This document shows, piece after piece, positions 1 through 9,383 of a stretch of DNA of 64,000 nucleotides (the first letter of the stretch is position 1; every line of letters starts with the position of its first letter). Both the position numbers and the translations under genes were made by a program. The notes beneath the pieces are model-generated. The model was not told the DNA's origin, did not search any database, and saw only the letters and a list, made by a program, of their open reading frames with translations. The stretch covers positions 45,366-109,365 of the forward strand of contig NZ_JAANOP010000010.1 of NCBI RefSeq assembly GCF_011250515.1. The letters run 5' to 3'. The stretch comes from Aquirufa ecclesiirivi (GTDB taxonomy: Bacteria; Bacteroidota; Bacteroidia; Cytophagales; Spirosomataceae).

Positions 1-257
1 AAATCAACCGTTCACTGAAATTTGCCTTTAATACTACCTACGATGAGGGTGGCGCCATTGGAAAGCGTTATACTCGTCAGGATTTAATAGGAACCCCTTA
101 TTGTGTGGTGATTGATTATCAAACGATGGAAGACGATACGGTAACCGTACGTGATCGTAACACAATGAGTCAGGAGCGCATTTCTATAGCTGACCTAAAA
201 GAAAAATTAGGTTATGCTGTATCGATGGAGCGTATTTTTGAAAAATTACTTGTTTAA
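1..257 (+). CDS. glyS: glycine--tRNA ligase, C-terminal end (partial)
   Basis: The window opens inside this gene; the frame starts at base 3 and gives the last 84 residues. The visible part contains GGAIGKRYTRQDLIGTPYC followed by a strand with VTVRDRNTMSQERI, which is the anticodon-binding domain signature of the single-chain (alpha2) glycyl-tRNA synthetase. The enzyme charges tRNA-Gly with glycine in the cytoplasm. The catalytic domain lies upstream of the window and cannot be checked. The stop is 14 bases before the next start, so the two genes may be cotranscribed. Confidence 0.9.
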   Translation, partial: INRSLKFAFNTTYDEGGAIGKRYTRQDLIGTPYCVVIDYQTMEDDTVTVRDRNTMSQERISIADLKEKLGYAVSMERIFEKLLV

Positions 258-271
258 ACACGCAAACAACG

Positions 272-2194
272 ATGAGTATGATGACCGAAGAGACCCCAAA
301 AGCTGAAGCTATTTCTGTAGAAGCAATCTCCTCTACACCTGTTTCTCCCTTGGAAGAAACAGAAAAAGTGATAGAAAGCAATGCAGAGATTGAATTAAGT
401 AGTCCAGCTGAAGCCGTGTTGAGTACGGATGACAAAACCTTGGAATATCCACTTTTGGAGGACGGACATTCAAAAGAGCATTTACATCGCTTTTTTGGAA
501 AACTAAAAGATTTGGTACAGCTTCATGCAGGTCCTGCGGTTTATAAAAAAGTAGATGAATTATTAAAAGAAGCCAAGGAATCTTGGGATCATATCAAGCA
601 AGTTGAGCGACAAGCTGCATTGGATAGTTTCAAAGCTGCTAATGAAGGATCTGAAGAAGGATTTACTTATAAAGGAGATAGTTTGGCGCAAGAGATTGAT
701 TCAGCAATTCATACCATTAAAAAGACCAAACAAGACTTTTTCCAACAATTAGAAAAAGTTAGGGAGAAAGCTTTGGAAGGTAAAACACGTTTGATCAATG
801 AATTACGCACCTTAGTCGATGCGGATGATAATTCTGATCCAGCTCATGTCAATGCCAGTTTTAAGGCATTCAAAAAAATCCAAGACGAGTGGAAGACCTT
901 AGGTTCAGTTCAAGGACCTATGAATCAAACACTTTGGCAGAGTTATCATGCCTTAGTGGATCGTTTTTATAGTAACCGCAGTATCTTTTTTGAATTGCTG
1001 GAACTAGATCGCAAAAAGAATTTACAAGCCAAAGAAACCATAGCGGTGAAGTTAGAAAGTCTAGCCGAAATGGTGAAACAAAATGCTCCTTTGCAAAAAT
1101 TAATGAAGGATGCAGAAGAATTGTTTGAAGAATACAAGCATATTGGACCTGCTCATCGTGAAGAGAATGAAGCATTGTGGCAACGAGTTAAAAAATCATT
1201 GGATGTGTTGTTTGAACAAAAAAGACAAGTCAATGAAACTCAAAAAGTTGTTTATGAAGAAAATTTAAAGATTAAGAAAGAATTAGCCGATTTAATGCAC
1301 CACCACGCCACCTTCCAGTCGGGCAGTATTGCTGAATGGAATCAGGCATCCAAGTCTGTATTAGCTTTACAAGAGCAATGGGGTAAGTTAAAAGGTGGTT
1401 TGCCTAGAGAAGGGGGCAAAGAAGTGAGTCATCAATTCTGGTCCGATTTGAAACTATTCTTCAAACATAAAAGTGAGTTTTTTGCCAAAATAGATGCGGA
1501 AAGAAAGGCCAATTTAGCAGCTAAACTTTTGTTGATTGAACAAGTGGAAGGAATCGTTGCGGTAGGTACAGAAACCCAAGAAATCACGCAGCAAGTGATT
1601 GAATTACAGAAGAAGTGGAAAGAAATAGGCCATGTACCTGAAAAACAAAAGGATCAGATCTATGCCAAATTTAAAGCAGCCTGTGATGCTTATTTCAATT
1701 TAAAACGCAGTAAAGGTAAAGGAGCGCAGGATGAAGAATTTGATGCGAATTTACTGGCAAAACAAGCCCTCTTAGCTGATTTAGAAGCGACTTTGAAGGA
1801 TCCAAGTTTATTAGCTAATTTAAAAGCGAAGAAAGAAGCTTGGGATTCCATTGGTTTTGTACCGCGCAAAAATGTCAAAGAGATTCAGGAGAAATTTCGC
1901 AATACATGGAATGCGGTCATAGATTTGGCTAGGACTCAACCGAAAGAGCAATTAGCGGCTTGGGGATTTGAGTTAAAATCATTGCCTGCGGAGACAGGTG
2001 GAGGATCTGAGGAGCGTCGGGGACACTCGGGTGACAACCGTAAGAAAATCCAAGCGTTGGAAAATGATATAGCCGTGTTAACCAATAACTTAGAGTTTTT
2101 TGCCAAATCGAAAGGTGCGGATAAATTACGTGCTGAGGTAGAAAAGAAGATTGAGCAGGCACAAAAGGAATTGGAAAAACTTAAAAAAGATTAA
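272..2194 (+). CDS. DUF349 repeat protein
   Basis: A 640-residue soluble protein with no signal peptide. After an acidic, low-complexity first 70 residues it holds about five copies of a helical repeat of the form W-x2-(I/L)-G-x-(V/P) followed by an aromatic-rich helix (for example KKWKEIGHVPEKQKDQIY and EAWDSIGFVPRKNVKEI), which is the DUF349 family pattern. The last 60 residues are a charged coiled coil. DUF349 proteins are widespread in Bacteroidota; their function is not established and I do not assign one. The first of several in-frame ATGs (272, 278, 281) is used. It follows glyS closely and precedes the tRNA-Thr promoter. Confidence 0.88.
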   Translation: MSMMTEETPKAEAISVEAISSTPVSPLEETEKVIESNAEIELSSPAEAVLSTDDKTLEYPLLEDGHSKEHLHRFFGKLKDLVQLHAGPAVYKKVDELLKEAKESWDHIKQVERQAALDSFKAANEGSEEGFTYKGDSLAQEIDSAIHTIKKTKQDFFQQLEKVREKALEGKTRLINELRTLVDADDNSDPAHVNASFKAFKKIQDEWKTLGSVQGPMNQTLWQSYHALVDRFYSNRSIFFELLELDRKKNLQAKETIAVKLESLAEMVKQNAPLQKLMKDAEELFEEYKHIGPAHREENEALWQRVKKSLDVLFEQKRQVNETQKVVYEENLKIKKELADLMHHHATFQSGSIAEWNQASKSVLALQEQWGKLKGGLPREGGKEVSHQFWSDLKLFFKHKSEFFAKIDAERKANLAAKLLLIEQVEGIVAVGTETQEITQQVIELQKKWKEIGHVPEKQKDQIYAKFKAACDAYFNLKRSKGKGAQDEEFDANLLAKQALLADLEATLKDPSLLANLKAKKEAWDSIGFVPRKNVKEIQEKFRNTWNAVIDLARTQPKEQLAAWGFELKSLPAETGGGSEERRGHSGDNRKKIQALENDIAVLTNNLEFFAKSKGADKLRAEVEKKIEQAQKELEKLKKD

Positions 2195-2223
2195 AAAATA
2201 ATACGTTTTTTTTGGGGCAATAC

Positions 2224-2254
2224 TTGTCAATTTAAGCCTAGATGCTTACTTTTG
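2224..2254 (+). promoter_or_regulatory. promoter of tRNA-Thr
   Basis: A TTG at 2224-2226 is followed after 20 bases by TACTTTTG (2247-2254), a perfect match to the Bacteroidota -7 element TAnnTTTG. Transcription would begin near 2261, about eight bases before the mature tRNA 5' end. The match and the spacing are read from the sequence; activity is inferred. Confidence 0.6.
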
Positions 2255-2268
2255 CATACCCAATTCAA

Positions 2269-2341
<73 letters not shown>

Positions 2342-2347
2342 CATCAA

Positions 2348-2374
2348 AGCTCAGCAGAAATGTTGGGCTTTTTT
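2348..2374 (+). terminator. Rho-independent terminator of tRNA-Thr
   Basis: AGCTCAGCA, a GAAA loop and TGTTGGGCT form a 9-bp stem (two G-U pairs) followed by six T. It starts seven bases after the tRNA. The same hairpin recurs in the downstream repeat units. Confidence 0.8.
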
Positions 2375-2375
2375 G

Positions 2376-2702
2376 TTGTAATTCGTAGGTCATTGGACTA
2401 GCCGTCCGCGTCGTCCCGATAGGAGGCTCATCAAAGCTCAGCAGAAATGTTGGGCTTTTTTGTTGTAATCGTAGGTCATTGGACTAGCCGTCCGCGTCGT
2501 CCCGATAGGAGGCTCATTAAAGCTCAACAGAAATGTTGGGCTTTTTTGTTGTAATCGTAGGTCATTGGAATTGTATTCCGCGTCCTCCCGATAGGAGGCT
2601 CATTAAAGCTAAGCAGAAATGTTGGGCTTTTTTGTTGTAATTCGTAGGTCATTGGAATTGCTTTCCCCGACTGGGCGTCCCCGTTGATCCCGAAGAGGCT
2701 CA
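2376..2702 (+). repeat. tandem array of tRNA-Thr 3' halves
   Basis: Four head-to-tail units start at 2376, 2463, 2549 and 2635 with a period of 86-87 bases. Each repeats the 3' half of the tRNA from the anticodon loop (TTGTAAT) through GTAGGTCATTGG, CCCGAT and AGGAGGC, and the first three also repeat the terminator hairpin. In each copy the T-loop is replaced by a GC-rich stretch with a short GGAC/GTCC hairpin, and the 5' half of the tRNA is absent, so these are not functional tRNAs. The last unit is degenerate (AAGAGGC) and runs into the stop codon of the WYL gene. No ORF fits. They could be scars of integration at the tRNA 3' half or a local amplification. Confidence 0.85.
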
Positions 2703-2703
2703 T

Positions 2704-3798
2704 CTATTGATACATGGATAGAGCTTGTTCTAATTTTTCCTTGATCTGCTTTCTTAAATTTTCAGGATTCAAGACTTCCAAATCATTGGCATACCTCATT
2801 AAAAAACTCTCCAATTCCACATTAATTTCAATATGCCAAGTAATATGAATCATCCTATTTGATCCATCCCTTACATCTATCTGCTGGGATGGATGTAAGG
2901 GATATTTTGTCAAATATTCCAACAACCAATTATCGGTATTCAAGCAAACGCTAACTTTTTCTGTCTTAATTTCTGGGTTAGTCAGATTATTTCGAAGTAT
3001 CCCCAACATATTTTTAAAATAATTAGGAGGATAAAAATCAGGCGCAAAACGGAGTTGGTATTTCGAATTTACCACCTGTAGATTTTCCATTCGATCCAAG
3101 GCAAATAAGCGAAGTGAATTGATGTCCGTTTTTACCCATCGTTCATGCTCTTTCACTTCTTGAATCAGCACATACCATCCTGTATACCAGCCATTATTGT
3201 ATTCTTTGATCATCAATGGTATACCTTGATAGGTTTTATGACGAGCTGATTTGGATAAACTTTGGTATGAAAAAAGTAAACAATTTTTCGCTGCAATTGC
3301 TTCTAAGATAGGTTTAATAAGATCTGAACCTGCTCTTTCTCCATCCTTGATCAATTGAATACTTGGCCAAGCAAGAATTTCATGGTAATTCGATAAATTA
3401 TTTTCTAAAATAATGGCCCTTAACTTATTGACAATTCCCTTCCCTATTCCATCCGTAAATAAATGCTGATTCAAATCAATCATGGAAGCAATCTGATTTA
3501 ATTCCTTTTCGGAAAAACTGGGAAAAGCAGAAATGTCTTGTCGAACGTAGTAAAAACTAAACGTTGACCTCGAAAAACGAATTAATTCGCCCTGTTCCTC
3601 CTCCAAACTAGGGTATCGTTCTTGGAGTAATTCTTTTAAGGTATTGATATCCCGACTAAAACTTCGTTCAGAATAACTGAGAATATCAAATTGCTCGAAT
3701 AAATATTGCTCTACCCTCCGATAATTCACTTGAAAAGTCTTCCTTAAAAATAAATTATTGATTTCTCTGAGTCGGTCTTGTGGGGAAAGCATAGGCAA
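2704..3798 (-). CDS. WYL-domain transcriptional regulator
   Basis: A 364-residue protein. Residues 1-75 form a helix-turn-helix region (YSERSFSRDINTLKELL resembles the recognition helix of the YafY/DeoR-like N-domain). Residues about 150-240 hold a WYL domain with the core GWYTGWYVLIQEV, and a C-terminal extension (WCX-like) follows. Family members are DNA-binding regulators whose WYL fold senses a ligand, in some cases a nucleic acid. No ligand or target can be read here. It runs opposite to the tRNA array and its stop lies right at the array end. Its start (ATG 3798) faces the small membrane gene at 3927, so the pair may share a divergent promoter region. Confidence 0.85.
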   Translation of the reverse strand: MPMLSPQDRLREINNLFLRKTFQVNYRRVEQYLFEQFDILSYSERSFSRDINTLKELLQERYPSLEEEQGELIRFSRSTFSFYYVRQDISAFPSFSEKELNQIASMIDLNQHLFTDGIGKGIVNKLRAIILENNLSNYHEILAWPSIQLIKDGERAGSDLIKPILEAIAAKNCLLFSYQSLSKSARHKTYQGIPLMIKEYNNGWYTGWYVLIQEVKEHERWVKTDINSLRLFALDRMENLQVVNSKYQLRFAPDFYPPNYFKNMLGILRNNLTNPEIKTEKVSVCLNTDNWLLEYLTKYPLHPSQQIDVRDGSNRMIHITWHIEINVELESFLMRYANDLEVLNPENLRKQIKEKLEQALSMYQ

Positions 3799-3926
3799 AT
3801 AAGAATGAAGAATGTAGGATTGATTAATATGACAAGCTAATAAATTATTTATAAGTCGCCAAGTTTTGGCGGTTTGTATATTGAATTTTGGGTATCGAAA
3901 ATAAAAACATACAAATTTTAGATCCC

Positions 3927-4241
3927 ATGAATAACAAACTTGTAAAAATCATGATGTTGAGTTTGGTCCTAGTATGGATCATGATCTATGCCACAGAGGG
4001 TATTGCTAAGGCTATTTGGCCAACAAAGCAGTACAAAAAATACCGCTTATGGATTTTTGCCATGGTGTTGTTGAATGTATTTATTTCATTCTTTCTTATG
4101 TTTTCTCCCTACCAATTATTTGGTCAAAGCAGCAGCGACGGGTACTATTCTTTGTTGGTTACAGCTCACATTACTTATTTAATCGTAGGATGTGGCCTGC
4201 ATGTTTTCTCCCAAGTGGATGAAAAAAAAATAGTAGCATAG
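3927..4241 (+). CDS. small membrane protein of unknown function
   Basis: About 104 residues from the ATG at 3927; an upstream in-frame TTG at 3888 would add 13 polar residues but is a less likely start. Three hydrophobic helices can be seen (near residues 8-25, 39-60 and 72-92), with a YKKYR basic segment between the first two and a short charged tail. No family recognised. It stands alone between the divergent WYL gene and the histidine kinase. Confidence 0.6.
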   Translation: MNNKLVKIMMLSLVLVWIMIYATEGIAKAIWPTKQYKKYRLWIFAMVLLNVFISFFLMFSPYQLFGQSSSDGYYSLLVTAHITYLIVGCGLHVFSQVDEKKIVA

Positions 4242-4488
4242 AAATTCCCCTATGTAGATTCGTTAAGTCGAGCTGAGTATAAACTAGATGATACACCGAA
4301 AATTGGCACAGGTTGAATATTTATGGCCATTTGAATTCAAAATTCAATATTTATTGGCTAAATTAGTTCACTGTTCACTGTGTTCCATAAAATCATGTAT
4401 TATTCCAATTCTTCCTATTCCAAAAGGAATAATTGGGTGCATATTCTAGTAGGTGCAAAGGGGCAAGCATTCTCTATCCTACAAATGT

Positions 4489-7400
4489 ATGCAATCAATT
4501 ATTTTACCTGTTCCTCAACATGAAGAAGATAGATTAAAAGCTTTATTGCATTATAACATTCTTGATACCATATCCGAGGAGGAATTTGATGACCTTACCC
4601 AATTAGCCTCTTCGATTTGTCAAGTACCCATTGCTTTAATCTCGTTAATTGACAAAGATAGACAATGGTTTAAATCAAGAATTGGCATTTCTGAACAGGA
4701 AACAAGCAGGGATATTTCCTTTTGTCAATACACCATCATGGGTGATTCCATATTTGAAGTTCAAAATACACTTCAAGATGATCGCTTTATCACTAATCCC
4801 TTTGTTACAGGGAAAGATGAAATTCGTTTTTATGCTGGTGCGCCCTTACTGAATCCCGATGGCTATCCCATAGGTTCTTTATGTGTGTTGGACCGAGTAC
4901 CACGGCAATTGACAGATGAACAAAAAAAATCCTTACAAACACTTTCTAAACAAGTCATCAATCAATTAGAGCTTCGACAAAAAAACATACAATTAAAAAA
5001 TGAGATTGCTTCTTTGGCCAAAGACGCCTTGGAAGTATTAACAAAAGAACTCAACTCCTATAAACTTGCATTGGATCAAACCTCCTGTATCATCATCACT
5101 GATGAGCATGGGATTATCAAATTTGTCAATGATACCACGTGTAAAGTTACCAAATTCAGTAAAGAAGAATTGATTGGTCAGCATAACCGTATCTTAAATT
5201 CAGGTTACCATAAATCTGACTATTTTGCCGATATGTGGAAAACCATTCAAAATGGATCCATTTGGAAAGGAGAAATTAAAAACAAAGCCAAAGACGGCTC
5301 CTTATTTTGGGCTGATTTGACCATTGTTCCCATATTTGATGAAGCAGGAAAAGCCAGTAAATTTCTTGCCATCAAAAGCGATATCACCCGCCAAAAACAG
5401 GGTGAAGATCAACTAAAACAGTATTTTGATTTGTCGAAAGATTTATTGTGCATTGCCAATGTCAATGGGTATTTTGAACGCATAAGTCCGAGTTTTTCAG
5501 AGATTCTTGGTTTTTCAAACGAAGAACTCATGAACAAGCCATTCTATGATTTCATTATAGCCGAGGATGTCCTTCCGACGCAAAAAGTCATTTCTAGCTT
5601 AGCAGATGGAAAGGATGTCATCAATTTTGAAGCTAGGTTTATTTGCAAATCCGGTGGTCATCGAATATTAAGCTGGAATGCCTCACCCAACAAAGAGTCG
5701 GGCTTATTATTTGCCACTGCTAGGGATATCACAGAAATCAAAGCAAGGGAAGAGGAAAACAAACGATTATCTTTTGTGGCACGAGCCACGGACAACATGG
5801 TGGTCATCACCGACAAAACAGAAAGAATTCAATGGGTCAATGAACCCTTTGAAAAAATATCGGGCTATACTTTTGAAGAATCACTGGGTAAAAAACCGGC
5901 AGAACTTGTTCAGTTCTCCGAAACCAGTGTAGAAACTCGTCGTGCTATCCGAGAAGCTCTCAATCAATTAAAGCCTTATAGAGGTGAGATTCAAAATATC
6001 AGTAAATCCGGTAGAAAATATTGGGTAGATGTATTTATTAGTCCGATTTTCAATGATTATGGGGACATCATCAATTACATCGCCATTGAATCTGACATAA
6101 CAGAGAAAAAAGAAAAAGACAGTAATATTGCCAATTTGTTGGCTACTCAAAAAGCTATTTTCTATGGTGTAGGGCTGGGCGTTATTTTTACTGACACCCA
6201 AGGTATCATTCAAAACATCAATCAAGCAGCCTTAAATTTATTGGAGTATAGTAGTTCGGAGCTAATTGGAAAGTCCACTCCTGCCCTATTTCATGATCCT
6301 GAAGAAATCAAAAAGCGTACCAAAGACTTAAGCTTGGAACTGGGAATTGATCTTAAAACTAGTTTTGACACCTTTGTCATTAAAGCGAGAAGCCAAGGTG
6401 TTGCTGATGCCAATGAGTGGACCTATATTTCTAAATCAGGAAAGCGCATTCCTGTATGGTTAAGTGTGACATGTATTCGCCATGTCAATGGAGGAATCTT
6501 AGGATATTTGGGAGTAGCAGAAGACTATACACTCAAAAAACAAGTAGAAAATGAGTTAATCCAGGCCAAAAACTTGGCAGAACAAGCGGTGTTTGCCAAA
6601 GATAGTTTCTTGGCCAATATGAGCCACGAAATCAGAACACCTTTAAATGCTGTCATTGGGTTTACTGAACTATTGACACAAAGTGAATTATCTACTGAAC
6701 AAAAAGAATACCTAGAGCATATTCAAACTGCCGGCGATAATTTATTGGTGATTATCAATGAAATTCTTGATTTATCGAAAATTGATTCAGGGCAATTACA
6801 CATAGAAGAGCATCCCTTCCAAGTTAGAAATACCCTCAAGCATGTGTATGAATTACTTAAAGTAAAAGCTCAAAAAAACCACTTGGAGTTTAGCTTATTG
6901 TTGGATGCCCAAATCCCTGAGATTGTGATAGGCGATAAAGTCCGAATAAACCAAATTTTGATGAATTTAGCAGGTAATGCTATTAAATTCACAGAAGAGG
7001 GCGAAGTTATCATTTCTGTCAAAAAAACCGCTGAAACGGATTCTACGGTTACCCTTCGTTTTTCAGTCAAAGACACGGGGATTGGTATTGCTGAATCAAA
7101 ACTTGAGAGTATTTTCGAAAGGTTTAGGCAAGCCGAAGAAAGTACCACAAGGAAATTTGGAGGCACGGGATTAGGATTGAATATTGCCAAACAAATGGTG
7201 GAACTCCAGCATGGAAAATTAGAAGTGAAAAGCAAATTAGGACAGGGTTCAGAGTTCTACTTTAGCTTAACGTTTAAGAAAACCTTGGATAGTAACCAAG
7301 AAGTAAACAATTCACACAATATAGTGAACAATGACTTAGGGAAATTATCCATTCTCTTATGTGAAGACAATGAATTAAACCAGCGCCTGGCAAAAACGGT

Positions 7401-8097
7401 GGTTCAAAATTTTGGTTTTGAAATTGATATTGCTGCGAATGGTCAACTAGGCATAGAAAAGCTTTTACAAAAAAAGTATGATCTAATTTTGATGGATTTA
7501 CAAATGCCTGTACAAGATGGCTATCAAACCACCATCATGATCAGAAATGAACTAAACATGGATATTCCGATCATTGCCATGACGGCCCATTCATTAGTAG
7601 GTGAGCAACAAAAATGTTTTGATATTGGGATGAATGCGTATGTTGCTAAACCATTCAAGCAATTTGAATTATTGGAAGCCATCCAAGAAGTCATAAAAAA
7701 AAGAGGTCAACTTGGAACAAAATCGGTAACGACAAGCGCAGATATCGCCATGGAAGCCAATACGATAGCCATAAATTTCACTTATTTAGACGAATTGTCA
7801 GGCGGAGATGATGATTTCAAAAAAGAAATGATCGAGCTTTTCATCAAAAATGTCCCGGAAGATGTAGAAAAGTTATCGCTAGCTATTCTAGTTGAAAATC
7901 AAGCACAAATCAAAAAAACGGCCCATCATTTGAAATCATCCTTGGCGATGTTTCAACTAAACGATGGTATTCAATTTTTAGAATTTGCAGAACAGCAATC
8001 ATTAGCTGAAACAACGGATCCTAGTTTGACCGACAAAATGAAACAATTCCAAACATATATAAATACCGTTATTTTATCATTACAAGAATTACGCTAA
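4489..8097 (+). CDS. hybrid sensor histidine kinase (GAF-PAS4-HisKA-HATPase-REC-Hpt)
   Basis: About 1202 residues from ATG 4489; a GTG at 4453 is in frame but adds a non-family leader. There is no membrane helix, so it senses in the cytoplasm. Order: GAF (residues 10-160, with FCQYTI and GSLCVLD motifs), four PAS/PAC units (about 180-700), HisKA with the phosphorylated His in MSHEIRTPLNAVIGF (near 714), HATPase with NLAGNAIKFT and GGTGLGLNIAKQM, receiver with acceptor Asp in LILMDLQMPVQDG, and a C-terminal Hpt with HHLKSS. All phosphorelay residues are present. The next gene is a lone receiver 65 bases downstream, a plausible target of the Hpt domain. The further two genes suggest that the relay controls polysaccharide synthesis; this is inference from context. 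Confidence 0.92.
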   Translation: MQSIILPVPQHEEDRLKALLHYNILDTISEEEFDDLTQLASSICQVPIALISLIDKDRQWFKSRIGISEQETSRDISFCQYTIMGDSIFEVQNTLQDDRFITNPFVTGKDEIRFYAGAPLLNPDGYPIGSLCVLDRVPRQLTDEQKKSLQTLSKQVINQLELRQKNIQLKNEIASLAKDALEVLTKELNSYKLALDQTSCIIITDEHGIIKFVNDTTCKVTKFSKEELIGQHNRILNSGYHKSDYFADMWKTIQNGSIWKGEIKNKAKDGSLFWADLTIVPIFDEAGKASKFLAIKSDITRQKQGEDQLKQYFDLSKDLLCIANVNGYFERISPSFSEILGFSNEELMNKPFYDFIIAEDVLPTQKVISSLADGKDVINFEARFICKSGGHRILSWNASPNKESGLLFATARDITEIKAREEENKRLSFVARATDNMVVITDKTERIQWVNEPFEKISGYTFEESLGKKPAELVQFSETSVETRRAIREALNQLKPYRGEIQNISKSGRKYWVDVFISPIFNDYGDIINYIAIESDITEKKEKDSNIANLLATQKAIFYGVGLGVIFTDTQGIIQNINQAALNLLEYSSSELIGKSTPALFHDPEEIKKRTKDLSLELGIDLKTSFDTFVIKARSQGVADANEWTYISKSGKRIPVWLSVTCIRHVNGGILGYLGVAEDYTLKKQVENELIQAKNLAEQAVFAKDSFLANMSHEIRTPLNAVIGFTELLTQSELSTEQKEYLEHIQTAGDNLLVIINEILDLSKIDSGQLHIEEHPFQVRNTLKHVYELLKVKAQKNHLEFSLLLDAQIPEIVIGDKVRINQILMNLAGNAIKFTEEGEVIISVKKTAETDSTVTLRFSVKDTGIGIAESKLESIFERFRQAEESTTRKFGGTGLGLNIAKQMVELQHGKLEVKSKLGQGSEFYFSLTFKKTLDSNQEVNNSHNIVNNDLGKLSILLCEDNELNQRLAKTVVQNFGFEIDIAANGQLGIEKLLQKKYDLILMDLQMPVQDGYQTTIMIRNELNMDIPIIAMTAHSLVGEQQKCFDIGMNAYVAKPFKQFELLEAIQEVIKKRGQLGTKSVTTSADIAMEANTIAINFTYLDELSGGDDDFKKEMIELFIKNVPEDVEKLSLAILVENQAQIKKTAHHLKSSLAMFQLNDGIQFLEFAEQQSLAETTDPSLTDKMKQFQTYINTVILSLQELR

Positions 8098-8162
8098 TCT
8101 ACCTCATAAAAAACCTAGCATTTCTTATCAATTGCCCATGCTAGGCCTATAAAATTTATACA

Positions 8163-8522
8163 ATGAAAGTATTACTCGCCGAAGACAATGAAATATTACG
8201 AACTTCACTTTCTTTCTTCTTAAAGAAGCAAGGCTTTGAAGTTAGTCCATTTAGTAATGGAAAAGACGCCCTAGAATCCATCAAAGTGCATAAATACGAT
8301 ATTATTCTATCGGATATCAATATGCCAGGCTTTAGTGGTTTGGAAATAACCGAATATGTTCGAAATACGATGCAACTGGAAACGCCCATCATTATATTCA
8401 CATCTTCCACGGTGGAACAAACGGAATTAGATTCATTTCGAATTGGTGCCAATGAATTTATCGCAAAACCGGTAAGTCCTGCCATATTATTGATTAGAAT
8501 GAATAAATTACTGAATCAATAA
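8163..8522 (+). CDS. single-domain response regulator (CheY-like)
   Basis: A 119-residue receiver with no output domain. The acidic pair is in LLAEDNE, the phospho-acceptor is Asp51 in ILSDINMPGFSG, the Thr/Ser switch lies in FTSS and the Lys in FIAKPVSP. It follows the hybrid kinase and precedes the HEAT/glycosyltransferase pair by 17 bases, so it probably passes the signal to a protein partner rather than to DNA. Between the kinase and this gene is a loose hairpin (8114-8145) without a T run. Confidence 0.9.
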   Translation: MKVLLAEDNEILRTSLSFFLKKQGFEVSPFSNGKDALESIKVHKYDIILSDINMPGFSGLEITEYVRNTMQLETPIIIFTSSTVEQTELDSFRIGANEFIAKPVSPAILLIRMNKLLNQ

Positions 8523-8539
8523 GCCTTAGCTCAATTCAG

Positions 8540-9382
8540 ATGTTAGAATACAGCAAGCAATTCTTTTCGGATTTACAACCTGCGGACTTTTTCATCGTGG
8601 GGGCTATACTATTGTTTACCTTAGTATCTATCGTGCTGTTCATTGCTATCGTGCTGAGTCGATTATACCATATCCGACAAGCGATACATTTTGAAAAAAA
8701 TACAGAAACGATTAATAATCTTTTATTAGAAGTACTTTTTAATGAGAAGAGTTATTTTGATTTAATAGAAGACAAAAAGCTATTGCGCCTTTTTTCGATT
8801 CCTCAATTTAGAGCTCAAATGATGGAGTCCGTGATAAATTTGCACCAAAATTATGAAGGTGAATATGCCGAAAGTCTTAAGAAATTTTATGTAGAATCTC
8901 AATTAATGGCTGATTCATTTGTGAAACTGCGCGATAAAAAATGGGAAGTTAAATGTAAGGGAATCAAGGAATTAACTGAAATGAACATTCAAAGAGCCTA
9001 TGATCATTTGATTGAAATATCCAAAACCAATCACCCAATTTTGAAAATCAATGCTTTAAATGGTTGCATTAAAATCAACGGTCCACAGGGCATCATACAT
9101 TTAGCCAAACATAAATTTACTATTGATTTATGGACTCAATTAAACATCATTGATGCTTTGAAAAAAACGTCTTTATTGGATACACAAAACATCGAACTCT
9201 TACTTCAAGCCAAAAATAATTCTGTGATAAGTTTGGGTTTAAAAATCATTCAAACATTTAGATTATTTGAAAAGCAAAGTCATGTCGAGGCCTTGTTACA
9301 ACAAAAGCATGATAAACATATATTGAAGGAAGCTGAAAATCTATTAGCTACCTTTAGCACCTACGGTAAAGAGATAAACTGA
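8540..9382 (+). CDS. membrane-anchored HEAT-repeat-like protein
   Basis: A 280-residue protein with one strong N-terminal transmembrane helix (residues 17-43) followed by an all-helical cytoplasmic part. From about residue 125 it shows the spacing of HEAT-like repeats (KWEVKCKGIKELTEMN, HPILKINALNGCIKING, NSVISLGLKIIQTF). No catalytic motif. The stop TGA at 9380 is one base before the glycosyltransferase ATG, which suggests translational coupling and a shared complex. A role as scaffold linking the receiver to the synthase is inference. Confidence 0.75.
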   Translation: MLEYSKQFFSDLQPADFFIVGAILLFTLVSIVLFIAIVLSRLYHIRQAIHFEKNTETINNLLLEVLFNEKSYFDLIEDKKLLRLFSIPQFRAQMMESVINLHQNYEGEYAESLKKFYVESQLMADSFVKLRDKKWEVKCKGIKELTEMNIQRAYDHLIEISKTNHPILKINALNGCIKINGPQGIIHLAKHKFTIDLWTQLNIIDALKKTSLLDTQNIELLLQAKNNSVISLGLKIIQTFRLFEKQSHVEALLQQKHDKHILKEAENLLATFSTYGKEIN

Positions 9383-9383
9383 T

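Noticed and set aside
2376..2702. CRISPR array or extra tRNA genes
   Set aside because: Units are tandem copies of a tRNA 3' half without unique spacers, and they lack the 5' half needed for a tRNA.
8114..8145. Terminator between the hybrid kinase and the receiver gene
   Set aside because: CCTAGCAT/ATGCTAGG forms an 8-bp stem but has a 16-base loop and no T run; cotranscription is more likely.
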